Of a DNA stretch of 64,000 bases, positions 21,804 to 30,798 are shown piece after piece; position 1 is the stretch's first letter, and every line of letters begins with the position of its first letter. Source of the stretch: Nymphaea colorata (taxonomy: Eukaryota; Streptophyta; Magnoliopsida; Nymphaeales; Nymphaeaceae); the NCBI RefSeq assembly GCF_008831285.2, contig NC_045142.1:23621300-23685299 (forward strand). The letters run 5' to 3'. Both the position numbers and the translations under genes were made by a program. The notes under the pieces were generated by a model, which was given only the letters and a program-made list of their open reading frames with translations, had not been told where the DNA came from and ran no database searches.

Positions 21804-22490
21804 TTTCTAGGTATAGAAATAGATAAGGCCGGAATAAAAATGCAAACACATATTATCCAAAAAATAGCACAAACAGAAGAATTAGACACCAAGAAAAAAT
21901 TACAGTCTTTTCTAGGATTAGTAAACCAAGTCAGAGAATATATTCCTCATTTAGCTAAACATTACAAAATTTTACAAGAAAAATTAAAGAAAGATAGAGA
22001 ATATTACTGGACTGAAGAAGATAAACAACATATAAACCAAATAAAAACCGTTTGTACAAACCTACCTAAATTAGAATTTCCAAATGAACAAAAACCATTT
22101 ATATGCATCATTGAAACAGATGCTTCAGAATCTAGTTATGGATCAGTACTAAAATATAAATATTTAGATGATGGAAAAGAATATCTTTGTAGATATCACT
22201 CAGGAAGCTTCAAAGATAATGAAATAAAATGGGAAATAAATCGAAAAGAATTACTAGGATTATACTATGCACTATTACATTTTGAAATATATGTAGTCTA
22301 TACAAAATTTAAAGTTAGAACAGATAACACACAGGTAAAATATTGGTTAAATGCTAAACTAGAAAATTCAATTGTTAAAAAAGAAATAAGGAGACTGGTA
22401 AACAATATCAAGTTATTTGATTTTAAAATTGAAGTAATCAGGACTAATGAAAATTGCTATGCAGATTATTTGTCTAGAAATGTAAAGTAA
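21804..22490 (+). pseudogene. Viral pol, 3' fragment (left partial unit)
   Basis: This carries the C-terminal end of reverse transcriptase and the whole RNase H domain, matching 30054-30740 base for base apart from a few substitutions (for example TDN preceded by VR here and VK there). RNase H acidic residues are visible in TDAS, RKELL, TDN and ADYLSR. Everything upstream is missing because the viral unit begins here. The preceding codons from 21735 belong to host DNA, so any start codon is fortuitous. Confidence 0.9.
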
Positions 22491-22765
22491 CAAGCCAGAC
22501 GAATAAGAGAGGCTAAATACAAGAACTAATTAGCACAACACACACACATTGGTAATCATATTCACCAATCAACCACTACAAGTGGAAAAGAATATGGCTA
22601 GTCCAGAGCAAACAGCTCCTGGTAAAGACAAATCAAATCCGTTGATGGATGATCACTTTCCGAAAGTGATAAAACTAACCATCACAGAACACACACAAAT
22701 TGAGTTGCGGCGTAAAAGCCAAGTCTCTCAATAACACCGATTGTTTATTTGTGCAGCTAATCAGA

Positions 22766-23848
22766 ATGGAGCTAGAAGAACAGCAAACCCAATTAGCAAC
22801 ACTACAAAACCAAATAAATGAACTCTTAAAGTGGAAAACCCAGATAGAGCCATTGCTAAAAATCCCAGAAATAATCAAACCAAAAATTTCTGAACCAAAA
22901 ACAATAGAAACAACAGAACAAGAAGACATAAATATCACTTTCAAGCCAAGATTCAAAAATTCCAACCTAAACCAAAAATTTCAAAAAACGATAATACCAG
23001 CAAGAACCAGTCTATTCATACCCCCTCAAACCCAAACCTATTTGGAAACTATACAAAAAGAAAAAACTGAAAGCCAGTCTATAATAGTTAATAACTACCT
23101 TAGAAATCTAAAGAAAGTCTGTGACTTCCTAAATAAAAACCCAAGAGAAAAGAATACAGTACCAGGTAAAGGTTATACTACTATCTCATACCCAGGAGTA
23201 AACAAGATGATAGCTTATCCTAATACCGACCCAAACTTGGTAAAAATGGTACATAGTTATGGATTACTCCATACTCTATATACCAGCAATGCGAAAGAAC
23301 TGGAAGAGATTCCAGAGTTATGCAAAGCAGCTAAACGTTATCTAGAGATAACAAAAGCCCCACTTATTTTTCTAAGAATATATGCTGCCCAGGCAGAAAT
23401 ATTCGAAGAACGAATAATACCAGCTATTTATGCCATCAAGATAGGACTAACCAAAGAAATGGTGAATCCAGAAGTTCAACAACAAGAAGAAATATTACTA
23501 CCAGAAATGAGAGTCTTCTTTTCCAAGAAACGACCCAGGGATTTGCAAGTAATATTCGAAGAACTTCTGCATCAATACCAAGAACCAAATGTATGGATGT
23601 ACGAAGCAAGGAACAGCCAGATTATCTACTCCCTATCATTGAAGACTAAAGAAGGAAGTAAAGAAGAGATATTAAGATGGTTAGAGACTTTAATTATACC
23701 AGATAAACCATCTCAGACCAGAGCAATCAAGGGACCATTAATGGGAGCCAAGAATCTAAGAGAATATTGCCAGTCTATGCAGAAATATCCAGAACATAAG
23801 TGTTCCGAATGTGCTAAGGGAAAAGAGTTGTGCGAGGTAAATCTTTAA
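22766..23848 (+). CDS. Viral last ORF, transactivator position (left partial unit)
   Basis: A 360-codon ORF, counted from the ATG 9 bases past the splice acceptor; an upstream in-frame ATG at 22700 would give 382. It differs from the copy at 31016-32098 at two visible residues (V for D in EMRxFFSKK, S for F in YCQxMQ). Its place directly after pol is that of the caulimovirid translational transactivator/inclusion protein or tungrovirus ORF4. I do not recognise a diagnostic motif. It opens with a coiled-coil-like stretch (EEQQTQLATLQNQINELL) and ends with a Cys-rich tail (HKCSECAKGKELC). In this unit no leader promoter lies upstream. Confidence 0.75.
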   Translation: MELEEQQTQLATLQNQINELLKWKTQIEPLLKIPEIIKPKISEPKTIETTEQEDINITFKPRFKNSNLNQKFQKTIIPARTSLFIPPQTQTYLETIQKEKTESQSIIVNNYLRNLKKVCDFLNKNPREKNTVPGKGYTTISYPGVNKMIAYPNTDPNLVKMVHSYGLLHTLYTSNAKELEEIPELCKAAKRYLEITKAPLIFLRIYAAQAEIFEERIIPAIYAIKIGLTKEMVNPEVQQQEEILLPEMRVFFSKKRPRDLQVIFEELLHQYQEPNVWMYEARNSQIIYSLSLKTKEGSKEEILRWLETLIIPDKPSQTRAIKGPLMGAKNLREYCQSMQKYPEHKCSECAKGKELCEVNL

Positions 23849-24332
23849 AGTAAATTTCCAGTCAATCCTTCAATCACAACCATGAAAATGGAAAAGCTAT
23901 GATCGATTGGGAATATATTCCAAAAAGAACTAGCACAACAATCGCACCAAAAGAGTCAGAATAAAGCAAAAGAGGATGGAGACGAAACGAGCAAAAGATG
24001 ATGGGACTAAAAGAAGAAAAGTAAAAGATGAAGAAGACAAAATGAGCAAAAGATGATGGGACTAAAGAAAGAAAAAGATAATGGGACTAGAGGAAGAGAA
24101 ACAAGTGGATGACAGAATAACATAAAGAGAAACCATCGCATTCTTCAACAAAAGCCGTCCATCAAGATTCGGCCTCAGCAATTCTAAACCTCAGATCTCC
24201 ACCAAAGAATATGAAGGCCATTTCTATAAGAAGCAAACAAGGATCAGTGAGGAGGGGCATTGGCAGTTCTCTCTCTCTGAATTCTTCTTCGAATTCTTCT
24301 TTTCCTTATGTACTTCTGACCTCACCCCTATT
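23849..24332 (+). promoter_or_regulatory. Viral intergenic region: promoter and tandem purine repeats
   Basis: This is the non-coding gap between the last ORF and the primer site, where caulimovirids carry their single genomic promoter. Purine-rich repeats sharing GAGCAAAAGATGATGGGACTAA start at 23989 and 24044 (period 55), with a degenerate third at about 24074. A TATA-like TCTATAAG lies at about 24222-24230, followed by a CT-rich initiator-like tract (24270-24300). A 12-base segment present in the second unit (about 32371-32382) is missing here. Promoter activity is inferred from position and motifs only. Confidence 0.6.
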
Positions 24333-24345
24333 TGGTATCAGAGCC
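24333..24345 (+). other. tRNA-Met primer-binding site of the virus
   Basis: TGGTATCAGAGCC is complementary to the 3' end of plant initiator tRNA-Met, the minus-strand primer site shared by Caulimoviridae and conventionally base 1 of their genomes. The inverted copy has the same site at 38125-38137. Confidence 0.92.
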
Positions 24346-24383
24346 TGTGTAGTTTATAACTAGGAACTAGACTAGTAAGTCTC

Positions 24384-24482
24384 ATGGAGTCTGTTCCAGA
24401 GACTAATAGCAGCCATATATCTTCAGCTTCGTCAGAAGTTGATGAACTATCTGTAAGTATGGTCCTTCCAGTAATTGAATAA
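24384..24482 (+). CDS. Leader mini-ORF with embedded splice donor
   Basis: A 32-codon ORF starts 39 bases after the primer site, the first ATG of the leader after that site. At codon 23 it runs into a near-consensus plant donor (GTAAGTATG, GT at 24453-24454), with the exon edge on a codon boundary. The only strong nearby acceptor before a large ORF is at 31005-31006, from which the last viral ORF continues in this same frame. An AATAAA at 24478-24483 overlaps its end and may be the viral polyadenylation signal, since it lies about 200 bases past the inferred transcription start. Tungroviruses express ORF4 this way; here it is a prediction. The donor is preserved in the inverted copy near 38017. 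Confidence 0.55.
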   Translation: MESVPETNSSHISSASSEVDELSVSMVLPVIE

Positions 24483-24808
24483 AGTATTAGTTTTCCTTAC
24501 GAGCATGTGTTAATATTTTGATTTTCAAGCATGTGTAGAGTAGTTTTATTTTCTGTCACAGGCATCATTTGAATTTACCTAAGTTTGCCTATATGATTAG
24601 TTGGTAAAAGGGGAAGCCTGAATGTGTTACTCAAGAGGGAAAGACCCCAGACGAGTACCCACAAAGGCAGAGGCCGATCGGGGAAAGTGAGATGGTCATG
24701 TCATGAGGAAAACACATAAGGGCAAGTCTTGGGCCAAGTACATGATATACAGAACAAAGGTTATTTCAATTTCTGCAGCGGATAGATTATAGGACACAAA
24801 ACACATAC

Positions 24809-25114
24809 TTGAGAATGGAAATGTTTGCACTCCTCGGACAGAAAAACACTTCACAAATCATGGAAAAAACTGAATTTGAAAAAATTGTACAAGACTTGGA
24901 ACTAGTTTTAGAAAACCAAAAAAGGATCAGTAAACAACTAAATGACATTATAAGAAATATAAATCAGAAAAAACCAGAACTTCAGAATATAGAAAGGGAA
25001 CCAGAAAAGCTGTATATTTCAGACCAGATAGTTAAAAGAGAAATAAAATACCTGACAGCCATGTACAACCGAGATTTAGTAATAGGAAGAGTAATAACGG
25101 AGTCATTCATATGA
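24809..25114 (+). CDS. Viral small coiled-coil ORF upstream of coat protein
   Basis: A 101-codon ORF of unknown function, first long ORF after a leader of about 460 bases. The middle (EKIVQDLELVLENQKRISKQL) has a heptad-like pattern typical of oligomerising helices, as in the small virion-associated or transmission proteins of other caulimovirids, but I cannot claim homology. It ends in an ATGA overlap (25111-25114) with the coat ORF, suggesting coupled reinitiation. The inverted copy is at 37356-37661 with a few substitutions. Confidence 0.65.
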   Translation: MRMEMFALLGQKNTSQIMEKTEFEKIVQDLELVLENQKRISKQLNDIIRNINQKKPELQNIEREPEKLYISDQIVKREIKYLTAMYNRDLVIGRVITESFI

Positions 25115-26805
25115 ATAAATTAGAATACAAAACAAGCTCGAAGAGAACATTTATATTTGGACAAAAATGTAGGATAGTTGAAACAAACTTGGATAGAAAA
25201 TTCTTAGAATTAAACCCAAATGACATGTACCTAATATTGGATGAGGAAGAAATGAATACAGAAACAATATTAGAAAGGATAAAAAGACTAAATAATGAAA
25301 ATAGGCTAAAAAAAGAAAAGGTACGACAATATGAAGGTTGCCATGCCGATACATCACAGTCGGTACAAGGTTGCCCAGTGTATCTGGAAGACAAAATGGA
25401 TAAAATAATAAGCTTGCTAGAAAAACTTATCGAAAATATTGACCAAAAGTTTGAACAAATAAATGAAAAACTGGATAGGATAAACGAAGAAGAAATTAAT
25501 ATGTTAGAAATCAACAGTCTTCAAAAAACAGAAACTGATACTGAAAGAGAAACAGAAAATTATGAACCTAGTATAACGTATACTGAATTAATAAACGAAG
25601 AACATGATGAACCAATTACAGACATGGAAATAAACATGAACACAACACCTAAAGAAGGGATTAAGATTAAGGAAGAATACCCATCAGGACCAAGAGCACA
25701 CAAAGGAAACCCAAGTAGGAATAGGCATTATGATGACTACAGTAAAAATGAATGATGGGAAAGAATATGGAAATCCAGACTAAAAAATAGGATAGAAGAA
25801 AGAGAATGGAAACAAGGAATACTAAACCTAGATGACACTAATAATATATTAATGTTACTACAAATATGGAAGGCAGAAATGAGTAAACACATCACAGAGA
25901 TCAAAATAGAATTAAAGAGTGTACCAGCGTATATTGAAAATTCGTTTGTAGGAAACATATACTTATGGTTTGACCAACTACCGAATTCTTCAAAAGAATC
26001 TTTACGAGCAGAGACTGATAACCAAGGAACAACGACAACAAACCCTTTAGATATATTAGAAAAATACCTAGGATCAATTAAAGCAGAATTCTCACATTCG
26101 AACATCGAAAAAATATATGAAGATCAAATAAAAGTAACCGCACGACAAAATATTTTAAACTTAACAATATGTGATATGTGCTATCTAGAAGAATATATAC
26201 AATTATTTAGTAAATATTATTACCAATCAAGCATAACCACTGAGGAAAAATCTAGATATTTGGACCTGTTTTTCTCGAAATTACCACCAGTAATTTATGA
26301 ACAAGTAATAAAAACCTTTCAGGAAAATAAACCTAAAGAAGATACTTTAGGATCTAGAATAGAATTCTTAAGAACATGGTTCAAAACAATGTGTGAAGAA
26401 CATGTAAAATCGAAAAAACTAAAACTCATTATACAATCGCCTTATAAATGTTGTGAAGAACACATAGCACCACAGTTAGGATGTAAACCATATTATAAAA
26501 CAAAACGACATAAAAAATACAAAAAACTTAAACACTATTATAAAAAATACAAGAAATATAAGAATAAGTATCCAAAAAGAAGATATTATATAAAGAATAA
26601 AAATAAATATCCAAGAAACCCTAAAAGTTGTAAATGCTACAATTGTGGGAAAATTGGACATATAGCGAAAAACTGCAGACAAAAAATGAAAGAAAAATTA
26701 ATAAATATAATAGAAGACGATTATATAAATATCGAAGACCTTAGTGAAACAGATATTTCGAAAGATGAAACAATATATGAAACAGAGAGTGATCCAGATG
26801 AGTGA
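25111..26805 (+). pseudogene. Viral coat protein ORF, interrupted by one stop
   Basis: The same frame is open for 564 codons in the inverted copy (35665-37359). Here it is cut by TGA at 25753-25755, where the other copy has CGA, a C-to-T change at a CpG. The N-terminal part is acidic and coiled-coil-like (KIISLLEKLIENIDQKFEQ). The central part (about 25850-26450) is the likely capsid domain. A Lys/Tyr-rich basic stretch (about 26500-26620) precedes a retroviral-type zinc knuckle, CX2CX4HX4C (CYNCGKIGHIAKNC, about 26635-26676), and an acidic tail ends the protein. This order matches caulimovirid coat proteins. The 3' end overlaps the movement ORF by 8 bases. Confidence 0.88.
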
Positions 26806-27382
26806 TAAAATAGAAAGGCCACAAGACATAAGATATCATGAAGAATTAACAGAAGACTACACTATCCAGAGAGTTATATTTGATGAAAAAATCTTTAAAC
26901 AAATAGAAAAGCAAGAACTAGATATTAGCACAGAGAAACTGTTTGATTTCCCATTAATAAGAAAAATACCAGTGATAAAATCCATGCTCAAGAAAAACAC
27001 AGAAGAATATTATATAATAAACCAAAGAGAACACGTAATAGACATAGAACATGCAGGGATATCAGAAGGAACGACTAGAGTACCACTAATAAGTAAACAA
27101 GGTATCCAGGAGGAACTAAGGCAATTAAAAGTAAAAAATCCTATGAAATATGTGTACTTCGGAGGAATAGAAATACTAGTAAAAGCATGTTTTAAGGAAG
27201 GGATAAATACACCTTTAGAACTCTATTTATCAGATGATAGGATAATATACCCAGCTGAAAAAGCAATAATAGCAAAAGTTAGAGGAAACTTAATATACCA
27301 AAAACTTAAATTTATAGTAAAACCAAACTATACAATCAGCCTAACAGACAAACACATAGATAGAAGCTTAGTGTTATACTGA
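26798..27382 (+). CDS. Viral 30K-type movement protein
   Basis: A 194-codon ORF from the ATG that overlaps the coat stop; the frame is also open upstream to 26744. It has the look of the caulimovirid 30K movement domain: KIPVIKSML, a basic and hydrophobic core, then YVYFGGIEILVKACFKEGINTPLELYLSDDRI. Such proteins enlarge plasmodesmata or form tubules for cell-to-cell spread. It lies after the coat protein, an order I recall for cavemo- and solendoviruses, whereas badna- and caulimoviruses place it before. The TGA at 27380-27382 is followed in the same frame by another open stretch. No amino-acid difference from the inverted copy (35088-35672) was seen. Confidence 0.78.
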   Translation: MSDKIERPQDIRYHEELTEDYTIQRVIFDEKIFKQIEKQELDISTEKLFDFPLIRKIPVIKSMLKKNTEEYYIINQREHVIDIEHAGISEGTTRVPLISKQGIQEELRQLKVKNPMKYVYFGGIEILVKACFKEGINTPLELYLSDDRIIYPAEKAIIAKVRGNLIYQKLKFIVKPNYTISLTDKHIDRSLVLY

Positions 27383-27421
27383 AAACTATCAGGAATTAAA
27401 CTTGAAAAAGGATGTAAGGTA

Positions 27422-27715
27422 ATGACTATCAAAGGTAAAAATATGTATGTAGTAACAAATAAGCACAAGATGTCTGTCAAACAGAAAACGAACGACATAG
27501 TACAGATTGATAACCCATTTAAACAACTAATAACAGTAATAAATGATGACGAACCTTACTATTTGGAAGATGGACAAAACGAATTACAAATAATAAAACA
27601 AAGATTAAGCATTAGCTCAGCAGGAGAAACAAGCTACCAAAGACAATTCCACATAAAAAGGAAACATAGACAATATGATCAAGAAAATACTGATAGACAC
27701 GGGATCAGAAGATAA
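27422..27715 (+). CDS. Viral ORF in frame behind the movement protein stop
   Basis: A 97-codon ORF with no recognised domain. The reading frame is the same as the movement protein's, and no other stop lies between the TGA at 27380 and the ATG at 27422, so 13 extra sense codons join the two. This suggests a once-longer movement protein, translational readthrough, or reinitiation. The inverted copy has the identical stop and ORF (34755-35048). The 3' end overlaps the next ORF by 41 bases. Confidence 0.5.
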   Translation: MTIKGKNMYVVTNKHKMSVKQKTNDIVQIDNPFKQLITVINDDEPYYLEDGQNELQIIKQRLSISSAGETSYQRQFHIKRKHRQYDQENTDRHGIRR

Positions 27716-27959
27716 CTACATCACACCAGACATGATAAACAATGACATTGTATTACCAAGCGAACATAAGTACAAGAATATACAAGGAAACATCATTAAA
27801 AGCATGGGAAGAGTTAGCAAAGAAATCAAAATAGCAGACTATATGTTTGAAATAGAATTTGAAGTACAAGCACATAGAAATGATACATTAACAGGAATAA
27901 TACTAGGGAATAAATGGTTAAATAAATATGAAAATTTTAAAATAGAGAAAATGTACTAG
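27675..27959 (+). CDS. Stand-alone retropepsin-like ORF
   Basis: A 94-codon ORF with the two landmarks of a retropepsin fold at plausible spacing: an active-site-like LIDTGSEDNYI near the N terminus and GIILGNKWL near the C terminus, with alternating hydrophobic beta-like strands between. Retropepsins act as dimers of about this size. The pol ORF at 28833 carries its own protease motif (IDTGAQ), so this would be a second protease or a degenerate protease-fold protein with another role. Its inverted copy (34511-34795) differs at one residue (N/D). Activity is not shown. Confidence 0.6.
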   Translation: MIKKILIDTGSEDNYITPDMINNDIVLPSEHKYKNIQGNIIKSMGRVSKEIKIADYMFEIEFEVQAHRNDTLTGIILGNKWLNKYENFKIEKMY

Positions 27960-28004
27960 AAATCGAACATTTAGGAAAACGTATAATAATTCTCAGAAAC
28001 TTAG

Positions 28005-28304
28005 ATGATTAGCCAAATAAGTAAAAGAAAATTTGAACAAGATACGAAAAATGTATTAGACAAAGTATTAGAAGAAAAAAGACTAAGAAAAGAAAAACTT
28101 ATAAAAATATTTAAACTATATATAATGGTATATAAATTCATAAATAATATTAGAGATGAGATAGAAGAGAAAAGATTAGCATTAGAATTAGCGTACACAG
28201 AAAGTGAATATGACAGTGATTTAACAGACTACGGGAATTCATATTATGATGATTACAACGACGACATAATGTGGCGAAATATAATGAATAGAATGGAAGG
28301 ATGA
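28005..28304 (+). CDS. Viral small basic/acidic ORF a (first of three look-alikes)
   Basis: A 99-codon ORF with a very basic N-terminal half (EKRLRKEKLIKIFKLYIMVY), then KFINNI, then an acidic Tyr/Asp-rich tail (SEYDSDLTDY). It shares its layout and a pattern of the type K-[IL]-F-[KR]-x-Y-I-x-V-x-x-F-I with the two ORFs that follow. It ends in an ATGA overlap (28301-28304) with ORF b. No function is known to me. The inverted copy is at 34166-34465 with no visible residue change. Confidence 0.6.
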   Translation: MISQISKRKFEQDTKNVLDKVLEEKRLRKEKLIKIFKLYIMVYKFINNIRDEIEEKRLALELAYTESEYDSDLTDYGNSYYDDYNDDIMWRNIMNRMEG

Positions 28305-28549
28305 TAAAACTAGGAAAAGGTTTGACATATATAACTCCAATAAATTGGAAAGATAGAAGACAAATAATAATTACGCGAAACAAATGGATTCTTTGGTTGA
28401 AAAAGATGATTATAGTAAAACAATTTATTGATAAATTAATACATAAAGTACATGAAAGATGGTTGAAAGAAATAAGAAATATGAAATCAGATGAAACAAT
28501 GTCAGAAATATCATACGAAGAATCAGAATGTTTTCAACTACAAGTGTAA
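28301..28549 (+). CDS. Viral small basic/acidic ORF b
   Basis: An 82-codon ORF starting inside the stop of ORF a and overlapping ORF c by 22 bases. The basic, hydrophobic centre (RNKWILWLKKMIIVKQFIDKL) resembles the core of ORFs a and c, and the tail is acidic (SDETMSEISYEESE). This composition could suit RNA or membrane binding, but no family is recognised. The inverted copy is at 33921-34169. Confidence 0.55.
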   Translation: MIKLGKGLTYITPINWKDRRQIIITRNKWILWLKKMIIVKQFIDKLIHKVHERWLKEIRNMKSDETMSEISYEESECFQLQV

Positions 28550-28836
28550 GGGTCTATAATAATCAAACTAAGAATTTTGTGCGAAACAGACTAGGAAAAC
28601 TATTCCGGATATATATATATGTGCTTAGATTTATAGGAAAATTAGGAAAAAGAGTAATAAGAAGAAAGTTTAAAGATTATAGAAGCCAATTCTTTACATA
28701 TTTAAGGGCTAGGGTGGTAGCAGAATGGAAATTTATGAATTATTGGAATGAGAAAGACAAAAGAATAGCACATACCTCTTACCAAGCCTTTGGAAGCAGA
28801 ACTTATAGTGATGAAGAAACAAGTGAAGAAGAATGA
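28528..28836 (+). CDS. Viral small basic/acidic ORF c
   Basis: A 102-codon ORF with the core RNRLGKLFRIYIYVLRFIGK, close in pattern to ORF a, a strongly basic middle (KRVIRRKFKDYRSQFF) and an acidic tail (YSDEETSEEE). Its stop overlaps the pol start codon as ATGA (28833-28836), a caulimovirid-style stop-restart junction. Unknown function. The inverted copy is at 33634-33942. Confidence 0.6.
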   Translation: MFSTTSVRVYNNQTKNFVRNRLGKLFRIYIYVLRFIGKLGKRVIRRKFKDYRSQFFTYLRARVVAEWKFMNYWNEKDKRIAHTSYQAFGSRTYSDEETSEEE

Positions 28837-30740
28837 ACATCAATAAGAATAAATTTATATACATACTAATTAAAGTCATACCAAGAGGATATAATAATCG
28901 ATACTACACTGCCTACATAGACACAGGAGCTCAAATAAATCTATGTAAAAAGAACTGCTTACCAGACAATGCATGGAAAAAATTAAAAAATCCATTAGAA
29001 GTTAGGGGATTTAACGGAGCCAAAGCCATAATAAATTCTAAAGCAGAAAATGTTAATAACCAAATCTGGAAGAAAGTAATAAAAATTAACAGAATATATG
29101 CGTTTGAATTACATAGCAAAGACATTATATTAAGAAGACCATTCCTAAATAGTTACCTACCAATAAACATAACTGACAAACATTTGGTATTAACAACACC
29201 TTGTGGAGAAAAAATAAATGCCCTCATAGTAAAAAATAACGAACGAAAGCAAACGGTATGGATCAAAGGAGACAGTAAAATAACACAAAAATTAACACGA
29301 GAAAAAATAAATACCATAACGATAAATGTATATGAAATAAATGAGCTAGAAAACATAGAACAAAGACTGAACAAACTACATTCTGAAAACCCATTACAAT
29401 ATTGGGAAAAACACAAAACAACAATAAAAATAGAACTAATAAAAGAGGACAGTATAATAACCCAACCACCATTAAAGTATATACCAGATGACCTTAAAGA
29501 GTTTGATCTACACATAAACGAACTACTAAAAGGTAATTATATTCAGAAATCAAACTCAAAACATAGTAGTCCAGCGTTTATTGTTAATAAACATAGCGAA
29601 CAAAAAAGAGGAAAAACTAGGATGGTCATAGACTACAGGAATTTAAATGCTAAGGTAAAAACATATAATTATCCTATCCCAAATAAAATATTAAAATTAA
29701 AACAAATATCAGGATATCAGTGTTTTAGCAAATTCGATTGTAAAAGTGGATTTTACCACCTAAAACTTGATGAAGAAAGTAAAAAATTAACAGCATTCAC
29801 CGTACCTAATGGATTCTATGAATGGAACGTATTACCATTTGGATATAAAAATGCACCAAGAAGATTTCAAAATTTTATGGATCAACAATTTAAAGGATTA
29901 AGAAATTGTGTGATTTATATAGATGATATATTATTATTCAGCCATACCCAAGAAGACCATTATAATTTATTAAATGAATTCATAGACTATGCAACCAAAG
30001 CAGGAGTAGCAATAAGCAAAAATAAAGCAGTTATTAGTAAAAAACAAATAGATTTTCTAGGTATAGAAATAGATAAGGCCGGAATAAAAATGCAAACACA
30101 TATTATCCAAAAAATAGCACAAACAGAAGAATTAGACACCAAGAAAAAATTACAGTCTTTTCTAGGATTAGTAAACCAAGTCAGAGAATATATTCCTCAT
30201 TTAGCTAAACATTACAAAATTTTACAAGAAAAATTAAAGAAAGATAGAGAATATTACTGGACTGAAGAAGATAAACAACATATAAACCAAATAAAAACCG
30301 TTTGTACAAACCTACCTAAATTAGAATTTCCAAATGAACAAAAACCATTTATATGCATCATTGAAACAGATGCTTCAGAATCTAGTTATGGATCAGTACT
30401 AAAATATAAATATCTAGATGATGGAAAAGAATATCTTTGTAGATATCACTCAGGAAGCTTCAAAGATAATGAAATAAAATGGGAAATAAATCGAAAAGAA
30501 TTACTAGGATTATACTATGCACTATTACATTTTGAAATATATGTAGTCTATACAAAATTTAAAGTTAAAACAGATAACACACAGGTAAAATATTGGTTAA
30601 ATGCTAAACTAGAAAATTCAATTGTTAAAAAAGAAATAAGGAGACTGGTAAACAATATCAAGTTATTTGATTTTGAAATTGAAGTAATCAGGACTAATGA
30701 AAATTGCTATGCAGATTATTTGTCTAGAAATGTAAAGTAA
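28833..30740 (+). CDS. Viral protease-reverse transcriptase-RNase H (pol), open full length
   Basis: A 635-codon ORF replicating the viral genome through RNA. The aspartic protease motif IDTGAQ is near residue 29. RT follows with MVIDYRNLN, LPFGYKNAP and the YIDD catalytic box (about residue 361). RNase H shows TDAS, KELL, TDN and a final ADYLSR. There is no integrase. Compared with the inverted copy, the protease flap-distal motif reads ILRRPFL where that copy has ILGRPFL; loss of this conserved glycine probably damages the protease. Otherwise the ORF is uninterrupted. The 3' third is duplicated at 21804-22490. Confidence 0.95.
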   Translation: MNINKNKFIYILIKVIPRGYNNRYYTAYIDTGAQINLCKKNCLPDNAWKKLKNPLEVRGFNGAKAIINSKAENVNNQIWKKVIKINRIYAFELHSKDIILRRPFLNSYLPINITDKHLVLTTPCGEKINALIVKNNERKQTVWIKGDSKITQKLTREKINTITINVYEINELENIEQRLNKLHSENPLQYWEKHKTTIKIELIKEDSIITQPPLKYIPDDLKEFDLHINELLKGNYIQKSNSKHSSPAFIVNKHSEQKRGKTRMVIDYRNLNAKVKTYNYPIPNKILKLKQISGYQCFSKFDCKSGFYHLKLDEESKKLTAFTVPNGFYEWNVLPFGYKNAPRRFQNFMDQQFKGLRNCVIYIDDILLFSHTQEDHYNLLNEFIDYATKAGVAISKNKAVISKKQIDFLGIEIDKAGIKMQTHIIQKIAQTEELDTKKKLQSFLGLVNQVREYIPHLAKHYKILQEKLKKDREYYWTEEDKQHINQIKTVCTNLPKLEFPNEQKPFICIIETDASESSYGSVLKYKYLDDGKEYLCRYHSGSFKDNEIKWEINRKELLGLYYALLHFEIYVVYTKFKVKTDNTQVKYWLNAKLENSIVKKEIRRLVNNIKLFDFEIEVIRTNENCYADYLSRNVK

Positions 30741-30798
30741 CAAGCCAGACGAATAAGAGAGGCTAAATACAAGAACTAATTAGCACAACACACACACA

